DNA of 64,000 bases, taken from Pseudothioclava nitratireducens (GTDB taxonomy: Bacteria; Pseudomonadota; Alphaproteobacteria; Rhodobacterales; Rhodobacteraceae). The notes beneath the pieces were generated by a model. The model saw only the letters and a list, made by a program, of their open reading frames with translations. It did not search any database and was not told the origin of the DNA. The position numbers and the translations under genes were made by a program. Below, piece by piece: positions 53,548-63,912 of the stretch. How positions within the stretch are numbered: position 1 is the first letter of the stretch; each line of letters begins with the position of its first letter. The DNA lies in assembly GCF_029210495.1 (NCBI RefSeq), contig NZ_JARGDK010000003.1, positions 265,379-329,378 of the forward strand, read 5' to 3'.

Positions 53548-56250
53548 ATGGGGATGCTCAATATTTCTTATGTCACCGTGACCCAGGGCAACGAGGGGGG
53601 CTCGTTGCAAGGGGTAAACGATGTGATGGTGCGCGAGACGGCGGCCGGGACCGTGGTTTATGTGTTGAATGCTGCGGCGACCTCGGCGCTGGTGTCCTAC
53701 CTGCTGAACGCGGATGGCAGCCTTACGGTGATCGACACGCAGTCGGTCGGGGCCTTCACGCAGCCGGGTGTGCTGCGGACCCTGACCGAGCTGGACATCC
53801 GGGGCTATGATTTCGTGCTGTGCACCGGGCTGGGCTATGGCGGGGTGGGCCTGTATCGCCTCGGCTCGGGCGGCTCTATAGACAGCCCCTATCGCCTGGA
53901 TGGCGAGTTGCTGCCCAATGACCTCGGCCTCGTGGAGGCTGTTCCCGATGGGAATGGCGGCGCCTTTCTGATCGGTGCGGGGGATGGCGATCTTGGCCTG
54001 TCGACCTGGCATATCGACAACATGGGCGTGGTCAGCCGCCTTGCGATCGGCCAGATGGGCGAGAGCGGTTCCGGCTTGCGGGCCCTTGGCCTGACTGCAC
54101 AAGGTATCGTTGTCGCCGCCGATGCGAGCGATAACTCCATCGTCACATACCGGGTCGAGTCCTCTGGCGCGGTGACAGAGATCGCCCGGCTTGGCGCGGC
54201 TGACGGTATCGGCATCAACGACCCCTCCGTGCTCGAAATCGTCGAGATCGGGGGCCAGAGTTTTGCGCTTCTGGGTGCGTCCGGTTCCGGCTCCATCAGT
54301 GTCTTTGCCATTGATGAGACCGGCGCGCTGACCAATACCGATCATGTCCTCGATTCGCTCGATACCCGCTTTGCCGATGCAAGCGTGATGGACAGCATCA
54401 CACTCAACGGCCGGACATTCGTAGCGGTTGCGGGGTCTGATGACGGGGTGACGCTTCTCGAACTCATGCCCAACGGACACCTGATCTTTCTGGAGCAACT
54501 GGTCGACACCGATCAGACCACCCTCGACAACATCTCTAGCTTGACGTTCGTCGAAACGGGCGGAACGCTGACGCTTCTTGTCACCAGCGGGTCCGAGGCG
54601 GGCCTGACCGCCATCGGGGTCGCCACCGGGGCGCTGGGCCTTTTGGTCGAGGCCGATCCCAATGGCGGCCTTACGACCGGGCGCGAGGGGGCGGATCTCG
54701 TGTTCGGCGGCGCGGGCGACGATTTTCTGATCGGCGAAGATGGCAGCGATGTTCTGTTTGACGGCGCGGGCATCGACACGATGCGCGGGGGTGCCGGGGC
54801 CGATCTGTTCGTGCTCGCCGCCGATGGCAGCAATGATGTGATTGCGGATTTCGAATTTGGCGTGGACCGCCTCGATCTGTCGCAATGGCCCTTCCTGCGC
54901 AATCTCTCGCAACTCGATGTGACCTTCCTGTCGAATGGGGTCGTCCTGCGCTTCCGGGACGAAGAATTGCGTATTCTTTCCGCCACGGGAACAGCCCCGC
55001 ACGTGACGGCGCTCGAGCTTCTGGATCTGATCGGCCTCGACCGGGTTCTGGCCGACTGGTTCGTCGAGATCGAACCGCTGCCCCCCGAACCCCCGTCCGA
55101 ACCTCCGCCGGTTGACCCCCCGCCGGTCGAGCCGCCCCCCCAGACCGCGACGCGGATTCTCGGGGATGCCGGGAACAACTTTCTCGTCGGCACCTACCGG
55201 CCCGAGGAAATTCTGGGGTCGGGTGGACAGGATACCCTTGATGGCGGAGCCGGGCATGACACGCTTTTCGGCGAAGACGGGAACGACTCTCTGATCGGCT
55301 ATGCGGGTCATGACCTGCTCTATGGCGGGGATGGCAACGACATCATCCGCGCCGGTATCGGGCTCGACACGCTCTATGGCGGGACCGGGCGCGATACGCT
55401 TGATGGCATGGGGGGGAACGACACGATCTACGGCGAGAACGATGACGATCTGCTGATCGGCTATGCTGGCCATGACGCGCTTTACGGCGGCGCTGGCGAT
55501 GACGATCTGCGCGGCGGCAAGGGCTATGACACGCTCTATGGCGGGATCGGCGACGACACGCTCGATGGCATGGGGGACCATGACACGCTCTATGGCGATG
55601 GCGGCAATGACTTGCTCATCGGCTATGCCGGAAATGACGTGATCTATGGCGGCAGCGGCAATGATACCGTCTATGGCGGTGTCGGCTGGGATACGATCCA
55701 TGGCGAAGATGGTGCGGACCTGATCAACGCGATGAATGGCCATGATGTGATTACCGGCGGCAGCGGCAATGACACGATCTTCGGCAATGCCGGACCGGAC
55801 CTGATCCATGGTGATGAGGGTGACGACCTGCTGCGCGGGGGGATTGACCTCGACACGATCCATGGTGGCGCGGGAAATGACGTGATCCTTGGCGAGCGAG
55901 GCTATGACCTGCTTTTTGGCGATGCGGGCGACGATCTTCTGGGTGGCAGCACGGGGCGCGATACGCTCGATGGCGGGGCCGGCAACGATACGCTTGTCGG
56001 CGGGCTGCACCCGGATCAATTCATCTTCAACGGTGGCCATGATGTGATCCGCGACTTCGAGGATAACGTGGACACGCTCGCGATTGATCTGACCTTGCTG
56101 CTGTCCTCGGGCCTCTCACCCGCGACGCTGCTGGATCACGTGCAGGAAACCGATGAGGGGCTGCTCATTACCTTCGGCGCGCAGGACAGCCTGTTGGTGA
56201 TCGGTCTCGACGCGGCCAGCCAGTTGGTGAATGACCTGATCTACGTTTGA
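53548..56250 (+). CDS. Large RTX calcium-binding protein with N-terminal propeller-like domain
   Basis: A 900-residue protein in three parts. Residues about 1-370 are a repeated beta-propeller-like domain without recognised catalytic residues. A first short RTX block (about 378-430) is followed by a Pro-rich linker (about 510-535, repeating E-P-P/D-P-P units). Then comes a long array of G-G-x-G-x-D-x nonapeptides (about 540-820) and a C-terminal secretion domain. The pattern indicates type I secretion and a surface or extracellular role (adhesion or matrix), but the activity is unknown. The ATG follows GGGGGCGAG. It is divergent from the protease gene. Confidence 0.8.
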   Translation: MGMLNISYVTVTQGNEGGSLQGVNDVMVRETAAGTVVYVLNAAATSALVSYLLNADGSLTVIDTQSVGAFTQPGVLRTLTELDIRGYDFVLCTGLGYGGVGLYRLGSGGSIDSPYRLDGELLPNDLGLVEAVPDGNGGAFLIGAGDGDLGLSTWHIDNMGVVSRLAIGQMGESGSGLRALGLTAQGIVVAADASDNSIVTYRVESSGAVTEIARLGAADGIGINDPSVLEIVEIGGQSFALLGASGSGSISVFAIDETGALTNTDHVLDSLDTRFADASVMDSITLNGRTFVAVAGSDDGVTLLELMPNGHLIFLEQLVDTDQTTLDNISSLTFVETGGTLTLLVTSGSEAGLTAIGVATGALGLLVEADPNGGLTTGREGADLVFGGAGDDFLIGEDGSDVLFDGAGIDTMRGGAGADLFVLAADGSNDVIADFEFGVDRLDLSQWPFLRNLSQLDVTFLSNGVVLRFRDEELRILSATGTAPHVTALELLDLIGLDRVLADWFVEIEPLPPEPPSEPPPVDPPPVEPPPQTATRILGDAGNNFLVGTYRPEEILGSGGQDTLDGGAGHDTLFGEDGNDSLIGYAGHDLLYGGDGNDIIRAGIGLDTLYGGTGRDTLDGMGGNDTIYGENDDDLLIGYAGHDALYGGAGDDDLRGGKGYDTLYGGIGDDTLDGMGDHDTLYGDGGNDLLIGYAGNDVIYGGSGNDTVYGGVGWDTIHGEDGADLINAMNGHDVITGGSGNDTIFGNAGPDLIHGDEGDDLLRGGIDLDTIHGGAGNDVILGERGYDLLFGDAGDDLLGGSTGRDTLDGGAGNDTLVGGLHPDQFIFNGGHDVIRDFEDNVDTLAIDLTLLLSSGLSPATLLDHVQETDEGLLITFGAQDSLLVIGLDAASQLVNDLIYV

Positions 56251-56253
56251 CCG

Positions 56254-57075
56254 TCAGAGTTCGCGCAGGTCCTTGTTGTAGCGGCGCAGGAAGATCAGCC
56301 CAAGCAGACCCGCCCCGGCGGCGATCGAGAACACGTAGCTCGGCGATACATAGGTCGCGTCATAGCTGTAATAGAACCCGGCCCGCATTTCGGCGGTGAT
56401 ATGCATCAGCGGGTTCCACAGCAGGTAATCGCCATAGGGTTGCGGGATGTTCTCGTAAATGAAGATCACCCCCGAGATCAGAAAGGCGGGGCGCATGATG
56501 ATCGACCATGCGCGCTGCCAGATCTGGTAGCGCGAGATCAGCAGGCAGTTCATGATCCCGATCCCCGCCCCCAGCGAAATCGCCATCGCATAGGCGGTGA
56601 AGATCCGGTCGAACTTGAGCACGGTGCGCGTTTCAAAAACCGTGACGATCAGCGTGAACAGGATGATGCCCACCAGAAGCTGGGTCACCGTGGCAAGGAT
56701 CAATCGCGCGAGGATCGTGTCGATGAAAGTCACCCGAGGATAGGCCAGCAGCGCGCGCGCGTTATTGATCGACTGCGAGACGTTATTGGCGATGATCTGA
56801 AACATGAAGAACGGCAAAAGACCGCTTGCGTAGAAGATCGGGAAGTTCGTGCCAAGCGGCGGAGTGCGAAAGCCCAGCGAGAACACAGCCGTCAGCAGCG
56901 CGATCCCCAGCACCGGCTCGAGGATCATCCACGCATAGCCCCCCGGCGAGCGGCCATAGGTCGTCGACATCTCCCGCAGGATCAGCGCCATGATCACTCG
57001 TAACGAGGCAAAGCGCAGCGGCGCGCGGACGCGGCGCAGCTTGCGGTTTCCGGTGGTGTTCGGATTCAGGCTCAC
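56254..57075 (-). CDS. ABC-2 permease of capsular polysaccharide exporter (KpsM/Wzm-like)
   Basis: A 273-residue protein with six membrane helices (from about 45) of the ABC-2 type used for polysaccharide export. S-L-N-P-N-T at the start and the pattern G-Y-A-W-M-I-L-E-P-V-L-G-I-A-L near residue 46 are typical of KpsM. Start is GTG 57075, with GAGGTG upstream. It ends 3 bp from the convergent RTX gene. It exports a completed lipid-linked glycan with its ATPase, encoded 9 bp upstream. Confidence 0.88.
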   Translation of the reverse strand: MSLNPNTTGNRKLRRVRAPLRFASLRVIMALILREMSTTYGRSPGGYAWMILEPVLGIALLTAVFSLGFRTPPLGTNFPIFYASGLLPFFMFQIIANNVSQSINNARALLAYPRVTFIDTILARLILATVTQLLVGIILFTLIVTVFETRTVLKFDRIFTAYAMAISLGAGIGIMNCLLISRYQIWQRAWSIIMRPAFLISGVIFIYENIPQPYGDYLLWNPLMHITAEMRAGFYYSYDATYVSPSYVFSIAAGAGLLGLIFLRRYNKDLREL

Positions 57076-57084
57076 GGGCGCACC

Positions 57085-57744
57085 TCAGGAATGCTCCATG
57101 TTGAACATATGAACCTCGATCGCCTCTTCGACATCGTCGAAATAGGTCAGCTTGCCACCCTCGAGAACTGCGCCCGCGCTGCACATCTCGCGCACCTGTC
57201 CCAGCGAGTGGCTCACGAACAGCGCCCCCGCGCGCTCCAGCCGCTCATAGAACACCTCGCGGCTCTTCTTCTTGAAGCGCGCGTCACCCACAGCGGTGAT
57301 CTCGTCGATCAGGTAGGTGTCGAAGCGCAGCCCCATCGACACGCCGAACGCGAGGCGCGATTTCATCCCTGACGAATAGGACCGCAGCGGCATGTGGAAA
57401 TGCCCGCCCAACTCCGCGAACTCTGCGACGAACGCCATCAGCTCATCGGAATCGACGCCATAGATGCGCGCGATGAAGCGGGTGTTCTGCGCGCCGGTCA
57501 TGTCCTTGTGGAACGATCCCGCAAAGCCCACCGGAAAGGAAATCTCTCCATCCGACAGGATCATCCCCGAGGTCGGATCGACCGACCCGGCGATCATCCG
57601 CAAGAGCGTGGACTTGCCCGCGCCGTTGCGCCCGAGGATCGCGATCGAGGTCCTGGAGGGAAACACGATATTGAGATTGTCCGCGACAACCTTCTTCCGG
57701 TTTCCCATCCAGTAGACCTTGTTCAGATCGCGGAGCTCGATCAT
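57085..57744 (-). CDS. Capsular polysaccharide exporter ATP-binding protein (KpsT/Wzt-like)
   Basis: A 219-residue ABC ATPase of the short KpsT type. Walker A is G-R-N-G-A-G-K-S-T-L (about 37-46) and the signature region S-Y-S-S-G-M-K-S-R (about 125-133) replaces the canonical LSGGQ, as usual in KpsT; Walker B is L-I-D-E-I. No C-terminal carbohydrate-binding extension is present, so chain-length control is unlikely to depend on it. It precedes the permease by 9 bp. Confidence 0.88.
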   Translation of the reverse strand: MIELRDLNKVYWMGNRKKVVADNLNIVFPSRTSIAILGRNGAGKSTLLRMIAGSVDPTSGMILSDGEISFPVGFAGSFHKDMTGAQNTRFIARIYGVDSDELMAFVAEFAELGGHFHMPLRSYSSGMKSRLAFGVSMGLRFDTYLIDEITAVGDARFKKKSREVFYERLERAGALFVSHSLGQVREMCSAGAVLEGGKLTYFDDVEEAIEVHMFNMEHS

Positions 57745-57753
57745 GGCGGCGGC

Positions 57754-59082
57754 TCAGCGGCGATCTTTGAGGGCGTAATAGGTCAGAACGGCCATGCCCC
57801 AGAACAGGAACGAGAACAGCGCGATCAGGCCGATCGTCATCGGGCGATCCGGCTTGGTCGACGTTTCCGCGCGGGTCGGATGGACATGCGCGGCCAGATA
57901 GCGGGTCTTGCGCCGCGCCTCCGCCGAAGCCGCGTCATAAGCCGTCAGCGCCGCGACATAGGCCTGCTCGGCAAAATCCTGATCCACCGCCAGCTCCTCG
58001 TAGCGCCCCACCAGCTCGGCAAAGACCTGGCCATCGCCACCCAGCCCGTCCACCGGCCCGTCAAGGCCCAGCTTGTCGCGTTCGGCCTGAATCTGCTTGC
58101 GGATCACCTCCACGCGCAGTTCGACCTGCACCACGCGCGGGTCGTTTGCGCGGGTGGTCTGGCGCAGCGTGTCGAGGTCGATCAGGGTGCTGGCAAGCTG
58201 CATCTGAAGCGAGGACAGCAGGCCCATCTGGCTCTGGATGCTGGCGCTGGGATCGACGATCTGCGTCTCATTGCGGAACCGGGTCAGCGCGGCGCGGGCC
58301 TGTTTCAGCCGCCGCACCGCATCCGTCAGCTCGTCGCGGGCATAGCTGATCGAGTCCTCGCGCGCGATGGCGGACAGCTCGTTCACCAACGCCGCGCTTT
58401 CATCGTAGATCGCCTGCGCGATGCGCTGCGCATCCTCGGGGGTAAAGGCCTGCACCTCAAGGTCGATAAGCCCGGTCCCGGAGTCGTTATAGACCTTCAC
58501 CATACGCTGCCAGTACTCGACCAGATCCTCGATCGTGCCGGGCGGGTCATACGCATAGATAAAGTCGATATTCGGATTGCCCTTCGCCCAAAGCTGGCGA
58601 AGGCCCAGCTTGGCATCGAGCCGCGCGACAAGTTCCTGGCTCTGGATGAACTTGTAGATGATATCGGTATCGGCCGAACTCGACCCCGAGAACTCCGCGA
58701 TCCCGCCCAGAAGTTCCACGGCCGAGCCGCTCTCTTCCTTGCGCACCGAAAATCCGACGAGCGAGACATAACGATCCGCGGCCATGGCATAGAGATAGAA
58801 GGATGAGATCACGACGGGCGCGACGCAGAGCAGGAAGAAGCTCGCGATCACCCCAAGGTGACGCGCCCGCAGATGCGCGCGAGACGGCATCTTGCGCCGG
58901 GCCACCGCCCCCGCGGTTTCACGCGCCGCGCGTTTCATCTGCGACATGAGCGACCCGATATCCGAGCCGGGCTTTTGTGCCGCCGCCTTGCGTTGCTGAT
59001 TTGGACCCGCCCCGGCCCGTGCCGGGCCCCGGTTCACACCATCCTGCGCCGCGCCCTTCGGGCCATTGTTTTCACTGCTCAC
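57754..59082 (-). CDS. Polysaccharide export inner-membrane protein (KpsE/Wzz-like)
   Basis: A 442-residue protein with a basic, disordered N-terminal tail (about 1-75), a transmembrane helix at about 78-100, a large periplasmic part with a coiled coil (about 240-370) and a C-terminal helix (about 415-435), ending in K-D-R-R. This is the PCP-3/KpsE layout, linking inner membrane export to an outer-membrane channel. Start is the GTG at 59082; other Met codons lie downstream, so the exact start is not certain. The export gene for the outer membrane is not in the window. Confidence 0.8.
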   Translation of the reverse strand: MSSENNGPKGAAQDGVNRGPARAGAGPNQQRKAAAQKPGSDIGSLMSQMKRAARETAGAVARRKMPSRAHLRARHLGVIASFFLLCVAPVVISSFYLYAMAADRYVSLVGFSVRKEESGSAVELLGGIAEFSGSSSADTDIIYKFIQSQELVARLDAKLGLRQLWAKGNPNIDFIYAYDPPGTIEDLVEYWQRMVKVYNDSGTGLIDLEVQAFTPEDAQRIAQAIYDESAALVNELSAIAREDSISYARDELTDAVRRLKQARAALTRFRNETQIVDPSASIQSQMGLLSSLQMQLASTLIDLDTLRQTTRANDPRVVQVELRVEVIRKQIQAERDKLGLDGPVDGLGGDGQVFAELVGRYEELAVDQDFAEQAYVAALTAYDAASAEARRKTRYLAAHVHPTRAETSTKPDRPMTIGLIALFSFLFWGMAVLTYYALKDRR

Positions 59083-59109
59083 TGAGTTTGACCATTCGAT
59101 TGCGCCAAG

Positions 59110-60102
59110 ATGGTTCTCAATACATATATACGGCATGAATTTCCAGAGCCGGAGCGCCCCGTGGCCCAGCCGCCCCTGACCATCCTGATGTGCACCTATC
59201 AGGGTGTGGACCATCTTCCGGCGCAGTTGCGGTCGTTTCTCGATCAGAGCCATCGTAACTGGCGCCTGTTCGTGTCGGATGATGGATCGAGCGATGGCAC
59301 GCGCGAGATGCTTGCCACATGGGGGGCGCGCAATCCCGATGCCGAATTGCGGCTTGTCGATGGTCCGGGCGCAGGCCAAAGCGCTGCGAATTTTCTGAGC
59401 CTTCTCGCCCGCACCACGCCCGAGGATGGCTATTTGGCCTTCGCCGATCAGGATGACGTCTGGTTGCCGCAAAAGCTTGAACGCGCCTGCGCGAAGATTG
59501 CGGCCTTGCCCGATCCCGAGGCCCCGGCGGTCTATTCCAGCCGCAGCCTGCACCTTCTGCCCGGACGCGCGCGTCCCGTTCCGTCACGGCGTTTTGGTCG
59601 TCCGCCCGCCTTTGGAAATGCGCTCGTCCAGAACATCCTTAGCGGTCATGCGCTGGTGATGAACCCGGCGGCGGCGTGTATCCTTCGTGCCTCGGTGCCC
59701 GCGGCGCTTTCGGCGCGCGTGCCGTATCACGATTGGTGGTTCTATCAGATTGCGACGGGGGCGGGCATGCAGGTCGTGATCGACGATGAACCGATGCTGC
59801 TCTATCGCCAGCATGACGCGAATGAGCTGGGCGGCAATCGGGGCTTCGGCTCGGGTCTTGCGCGGATCGGAATGCTTTGGAGCGAACGGTTCGCAGGCTG
59901 GATCGACCGCAACCTCGAAGGCTTGGCGGCCTGTGACGATCTGCTCAACCCGGAAGCGCGAGAAATGCGGGACGCGTTCGCAGCCTGGCGGCGCTCGGGG
60001 CGCAACCGGCTTTTGCGCGGCCCGCATGCGCTTGGGCTGTATCGTCAGTCCCGCGGCGCCGGTGTCGCGCTGGAACTGATGGGACGCCTTGGTCGGATCT
60101 AG
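59110..60102 (+). CDS. Glycosyltransferase family 2 protein
   Basis: A 330-residue GT-A enzyme: L-T-I-L-M-C-T-Y-Q-G (about 25-34), the nucleotide-sugar site S-D-D-G-S-S-D-G-T (about 55-64) and D-Q-D-D-V-W (about 115-120), the DXD metal motif equivalent. It adds sugars to a surface glycan, and lies 27 bp from the divergent kpsE-like gene, so it shares that promoter region. ATG 59110 is the first start; a GTG at 59161 closer to the domain is possible. Substrate is not predictable. Confidence 0.88.
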   Translation: MVLNTYIRHEFPEPERPVAQPPLTILMCTYQGVDHLPAQLRSFLDQSHRNWRLFVSDDGSSDGTREMLATWGARNPDAELRLVDGPGAGQSAANFLSLLARTTPEDGYLAFADQDDVWLPQKLERACAKIAALPDPEAPAVYSSRSLHLLPGRARPVPSRRFGRPPAFGNALVQNILSGHALVMNPAAACILRASVPAALSARVPYHDWWFYQIATGAGMQVVIDDEPMLLYRQHDANELGGNRGFGSGLARIGMLWSERFAGWIDRNLEGLAACDDLLNPEAREMRDAFAAWRRSGRNRLLRGPHALGLYRQSRGAGVALELMGRLGRI

Positions 60103-60845
60103 AAACCAAGCTTCGCCATGAACTCCGCGTCGCGCTCGGCAAAGGCTTCGAGCCGCGCGATATTGGCGTCACTCTCGATCCGCTCGATCAGAAGCGGCCA
60201 GCGCTTCTTGTCGGTCGGAGCCGACCCGGCATTGACGAATTTCCGGGTGACGCTGATCGGCTTGCCGGTCACCCGTTCGATATCGACCTCCAGCGGCGCG
60301 AGGTTCTCGACCGAGTAAATCGCATCGAGCGAGCGGGCATGCCGCAGTGCCCGGCGCATCACAACCTCGGGTTCCAGCTTCTCGCGCTGCACCCATCCAC
60401 GCATCCGCTTGGTGGCGAAGTAGCTGCAATAGAAATTGTCGTAATGGTCGTGGATGAACTTCTGCCAGTTTGGCGGACCGTTGAAGAAATAGTCATCCGC
60501 CGATTGCCGCAGGATCGTCCGCTTGCCGGTATTGGTGGGCTGCTCAAGCTCTTTGGGGCCAAGCGCCTGCGCCTCTTTCAGCAGGTAAAGGTAGAAAGAC
60601 GCAATCCTCTCGCGCGGGTCACGCAGCACCGAAAACACGAAGCGATCCTCGGGGACGTCATCGAGCGCGATCCAGTCGATATGGCCAGAATACAGCGCAA
60701 AACCAGACGGAAACTGGGTTTGCGGCGTGGCCTGTGTGTGCACCCGGATGGGCGAGACGTTTTTCTCGCCAACGATCCGGGCGAGTTCGGAGTGGACGGT
60801 CTGCCCGGCGGTTTTCGGAATGTGCAGAAAGACGAGTGTCGTCAT
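60099..60845 (-). CDS. Sulfotransferase family 2 protein
   Basis: A 248-residue protein with the 5'-phosphosulfate motif [12 protein letters not shown] (about 5-16) and the 3'-phosphate motif [13 protein letters not shown] (about 73-85) of PAPS-dependent sulfotransferases. It probably sulfates an extracellular polysaccharide built by the neighbouring enzymes. A longer frame exists upstream but would cover the preceding gene; ATG 60845 overlaps the acetyltransferase stop. Its 3' end overlaps the convergent glycosyltransferase gene by 4 bp. Confidence 0.85.
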   Translation of the reverse strand: MTTLVFLHIPKTAGQTVHSELARIVGEKNVSPIRVHTQATPQTQFPSGFALYSGHIDWIALDDVPEDRFVFSVLRDPRERIASFYLYLLKEAQALGPKELEQPTNTGKRTILRQSADDYFFNGPPNWQKFIHDHYDNFYCSYFATKRMRGWVQREKLEPEVVMRRALRHARSLDAIYSVENLAPLEVDIERVTGKPISVTRKFVNAGSAPTDKKRWPLLIERIESDANIARLEAFAERDAEFMAKLGF

Positions 60846-61570
60846 TTCGCGCTGTCCCGCAGGTCGAAAACATCGGCTTTGAACTCGGGCTCGTCCTTCA
60901 TCTCGTTGACGCCCTGAATGAATTTCGTGGGCGTCGCAGGATCGAGATGCTGAAGCTGCCACGGCGCGAACCGCCACCAGCGGCTGCGCAGCATCGGCGA
61001 GATCAGCGTCGGCGGCACCCGGAATTTCTTGATGACCGCCGGGTTGCCCGCGACCACCGCATAGGGCGGAACGTCTTTGGTAACAACGGCATGGGCCGCA
61101 ACCACGGCCCCGTCGCCAATCGTCACCCCCGCTCCGATCAGCGCACCATGCCCGATCCAGACATCGTTCCCGATTGTCGTGATCTTGGCCCTCGTCGCCG
61201 GGCGCGAGGTGTTGAACTTGAAGTTCTGATATTGGTCAGAGCCTGCGAAATCCCCTTTGGCCTCAATCGCGCGCGCGCCGGTGTAGAACATCGGGCTGGT
61301 CGAGATCCAATCCATCGGATGGTTCTGCCGCCCGATCTGCACGTTCTCGCCAAACGAGCAATAGCGCCCGATCCGCGCCGCGAAACAATAGCCCGAGACC
61401 TGATAGGAAAACGCCCCCAACGCGATCGAGTGCTGAATCTCTGTCCACTTCAGGCTGCACGGCGCCTCAAGGACTGTGTTCTTGGGCAGGTTCAGCGTGT
61501 TCGAAGGGCGATTGAGCACCTCGATCCCTTTGCTGCGCAAGGTCGAAAGGCTCACCGGAATAGTACTCAT
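60842..61570 (-). CDS. Left-handed beta-helix O-acetyltransferase (CatB/WbbJ type)
   Basis: A 242-residue protein with the hexapeptide-repeat pattern from about residue 60 to 190, including [14 protein letters not shown] (about 68-81) and [20 protein letters not shown] (about 132-151). V-V-A-G-N-P-A is the usual end of the acetyl-CoA site. It acetylates a sugar in the same glycan. The start ATG at 61570 overlaps the stop of the large glycosyltransferase by 4 bp, so it is coupled. Confidence 0.85.
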   Translation of the reverse strand: MSTIPVSLSTLRSKGIEVLNRPSNTLNLPKNTVLEAPCSLKWTEIQHSIALGAFSYQVSGYCFAARIGRYCSFGENVQIGRQNHPMDWISTSPMFYTGARAIEAKGDFAGSDQYQNFKFNTSRPATRAKITTIGNDVWIGHGALIGAGVTIGDGAVVAAHAVVTKDVPPYAVVAGNPAVIKKFRVPPTLISPMLRSRWWRFAPWQLQHLDPATPTKFIQGVNEMKDEPEFKADVFDLRDSAK

Positions 61571-63912
61571 ACTGTCGGCTCCTGGGTCGTCGTATCGCCC
61601 CGCAGGGCGTCAATAATGGTTTGGGCCAGATCGGCCTCGGGGTCAAATGGCAGGGCGATGCCGTTAGGGGCGGCACGCAACGTATCGCCCTGCGCGCCCA
61701 GATCGAAGCCATAGACCGGCAGGCCCGTCGCAAGCGCCTCATGGGTCGTGTAGGAGAAGGTCTCGGGCCAGATCGAAGGGATCAGCAAGTCGGTGACCTG
61801 ATAGCGGGCAAGCAGGCTCGGCAGGTCCTCGATCTTGTAGCTGCCATGGACCGGCGCGCTGGATGCCAGCGCATAGGCCGGGTCGATATTGCCGATCAAC
61901 ACCAGCCGCAGATCGCTCGCCCGACCCAGTTTTTGCGCCATGTCGCGCAGAACGGCGGCGCCTTTCTGCTGACCGATATTGCCCAGCGCGGCGATCGTGC
62001 GGGTATCGTGTTTCAGCGGGCGGATCTTTGGCACATGCGCAAGAATACGATGCGGGCGCACCCGCAGCTTGGGCGCGACGCCCGGATAGCTTGCAAGCAC
62101 CTGACGGTAACTATCTTCGGAAAAAACGGTCAGATGCGCGGCACGGGTCAGCAACTTGCCCCATTCGGCTTGCCATTCCGCCAGCGTGTGATGACGACCG
62201 CCCTTGGCGCGCGCCATATGGGCGGAGTCCGGGTTCTTGGCGGTGAGCGGGCCGCGATAGACCCCATCGGCATCGAGCAAGGTGTAGGAGGGCGAGAGCG
62301 GGTAGAAATCGTGGAACAGCACCTCGATCGGGTAATCCCCGGCCTCGGCGATCTCGATGAGCCGCGCCGGGAGCGAGATCGGGTCGGGATAGCCCACGCC
62401 GCAGGAATAGATCAGCCGGGCGTCATCCAAGGGGCGCAGCACGGCTAGAACCTCGTCGAAATCGTTCGTCTGTGCGGCGATCTTTCCGTTCGTCAGGTGC
62501 AATTCGACCTGCCAGTCCTCATGCCCGCCCACGCGCAGCACGATACTCGGCAGATCATGCGCCTTGAGGTTCTGCGCAATCTCGCGTTCGAGCCAGTGAT
62601 CCGCGCCGCCGCCCATGGCATGCGCAAGGTAGATCGGCACCTGCCCCTTGGTCGCAGCCCAGGCCATCGCCAGGAGAAACCGCGCATTCCACGCCGGATC
62701 GTTCTGGATGAAGGACTGAACCTCGAGGTCGTAGCCGGGGTAGCGCTTTTCGACGATCTGGTTGTTCTGCGCGACGAGCCGCAGTTTTTCGGCAGAGCCA
62801 AAGCTTTCGCCGCCGCGATGCTCGACAAAGAGATTGGCGATCCCGAGATGCCGCCCGCCGATCTGACGCGCGCGCTGGCACCAATCGACCTCTTCACCGT
62901 AGCCACGCCCGAAAACCGTGTCGAAACTAGGCAGTTTCGCAAGAAACTCGCCACCCATCGCCATGCAGAAGCCGACCCCCGTCGGGGCTTCGAAGGTGGT
63001 GCGGGCGGGGTCGATCTGCTGTGCGAGCGTGTCGATCCGGTCGGCGGCGCCAGCGCTCAGAACGCGGCGTTCGCAAATCCGGGGGGCGGTGAAAATCTCG
63101 GCGTCGTTCGACATTGGCGTGACGGTGGCCACGCTTGCGTCCGACACCATCGGCGCAAGCAACCGCGAGGCCCAGCCCGCAGGCACAAAAGCGTCCGAGT
63201 TCAACAGAACCACCGGCCCGCCATGCTCCAGCGCCATCTCAAAACCGCGATTGACCGAGCGGATAAACCCCAGGTTCTGTGGGTTTTCGAGCAGCGTGAT
63301 CTCATGCCCCGCCGCCCTTTCCCGCGCGACCCAATCGGCCAGCCATGGGCGCACCTCCGGATCGGTCGAGCAATCCTCGATCACGATCAGCCGCCACGGC
63401 AGATCGGTGTTGTCCCGAACCCGCTGCAAGACCTCGGGCAAAAGATCGAAGGCGTTATAGACCGGCAGGATGATCGACAGGGTTTTGCTGCGATCAACGG
63501 TCCAAAGCTGTTTGACCCTCAAGCCATCTTTTGCGGCTTTGATATTGAGGTTGAGGCCATCCTTTATCTTCGAGCGATAAAACGGATCTTTGGTTGCTAG
63601 CCATTTGGCAGCCGCCGGCGCTACGCCTAAAAGCCGAATCAGGAAAGCCAAACGACACCGAAGCAATTTCAGTTGAAAGCCCCTTATGGGCAGAGGTGAG
63701 AGTATTTCCTCCCCCCCAGCCTTAATCCCGATCCCTGGGAAGCGTCGCGCAAAAAGGTCCTCAATGCCGACAGGCACCGTCAAATCAAATCCAACTGCGG
63801 GGTCGATTCCCAACGCCAAATGGACATCTTCACGTCGAATATGCGGCCTAGTTTTATCGATACTGCCGGACTGGAACAGTGCGACTTCATCCGCAAGCGC
63901 CCAACCGCTCAC
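61567..63912 (-). CDS. Two-domain glycosyltransferase (GT2 + GT4-like), 5' end uncertain
   Basis: A protein of at least 781 residues. The N-terminal 130 residues form an unfamiliar module. A GT2 domain follows (about 140-400) with S-I-I-L-P-V-Y-N-A (about 143-151), E-D-C-S-T-D and N-S-D-A-F. The C-terminal part (about 430-775) is GT4-like, with [10 protein letters not shown] and [10 protein letters not shown]. Start is the GTG at 63912, but the same frame stays open for another 75 bp upstream without an ATG, and an ATG at 63971 lies in another frame. A frameshift or a different start is possible. Confidence 0.7.
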   Translation of the reverse strand: MSGWALADEVALFQSGSIDKTRPHIRREDVHLALGIDPAVGFDLTVPVGIEDLFARRFPGIGIKAGGEEILSPLPIRGFQLKLLRCRLAFLIRLLGVAPAAAKWLATKDPFYRSKIKDGLNLNIKAAKDGLRVKQLWTVDRSKTLSIILPVYNAFDLLPEVLQRVRDNTDLPWRLIVIEDCSTDPEVRPWLADWVARERAAGHEITLLENPQNLGFIRSVNRGFEMALEHGGPVVLLNSDAFVPAGWASRLLAPMVSDASVATVTPMSNDAEIFTAPRICERRVLSAGAADRIDTLAQQIDPARTTFEAPTGVGFCMAMGGEFLAKLPSFDTVFGRGYGEEVDWCQRARQIGGRHLGIANLFVEHRGGESFGSAEKLRLVAQNNQIVEKRYPGYDLEVQSFIQNDPAWNARFLLAMAWAATKGQVPIYLAHAMGGGADHWLEREIAQNLKAHDLPSIVLRVGGHEDWQVELHLTNGKIAAQTNDFDEVLAVLRPLDDARLIYSCGVGYPDPISLPARLIEIAEAGDYPIEVLFHDFYPLSPSYTLLDADGVYRGPLTAKNPDSAHMARAKGGRHHTLAEWQAEWGKLLTRAAHLTVFSEDSYRQVLASYPGVAPKLRVRPHRILAHVPKIRPLKHDTRTIAALGNIGQQKGAAVLRDMAQKLGRASDLRLVLIGNIDPAYALASSAPVHGSYKIEDLPSLLARYQVTDLLIPSIWPETFSYTTHEALATGLPVYGFDLGAQGDTLRAAPNGIALPFDPEADLAQTIIDALRGDTTTQEPTV

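Noticed and set aside
53443..56040. Long minus-strand reading frame (865 codons) opposite the RTX protein
   Set aside because: It mirrors the periodic glycine-aspartate repeats of the real gene on the plus strand. The translation is full of I-A-x-P/R-V-I-A type repeats and has no recognisable domain.
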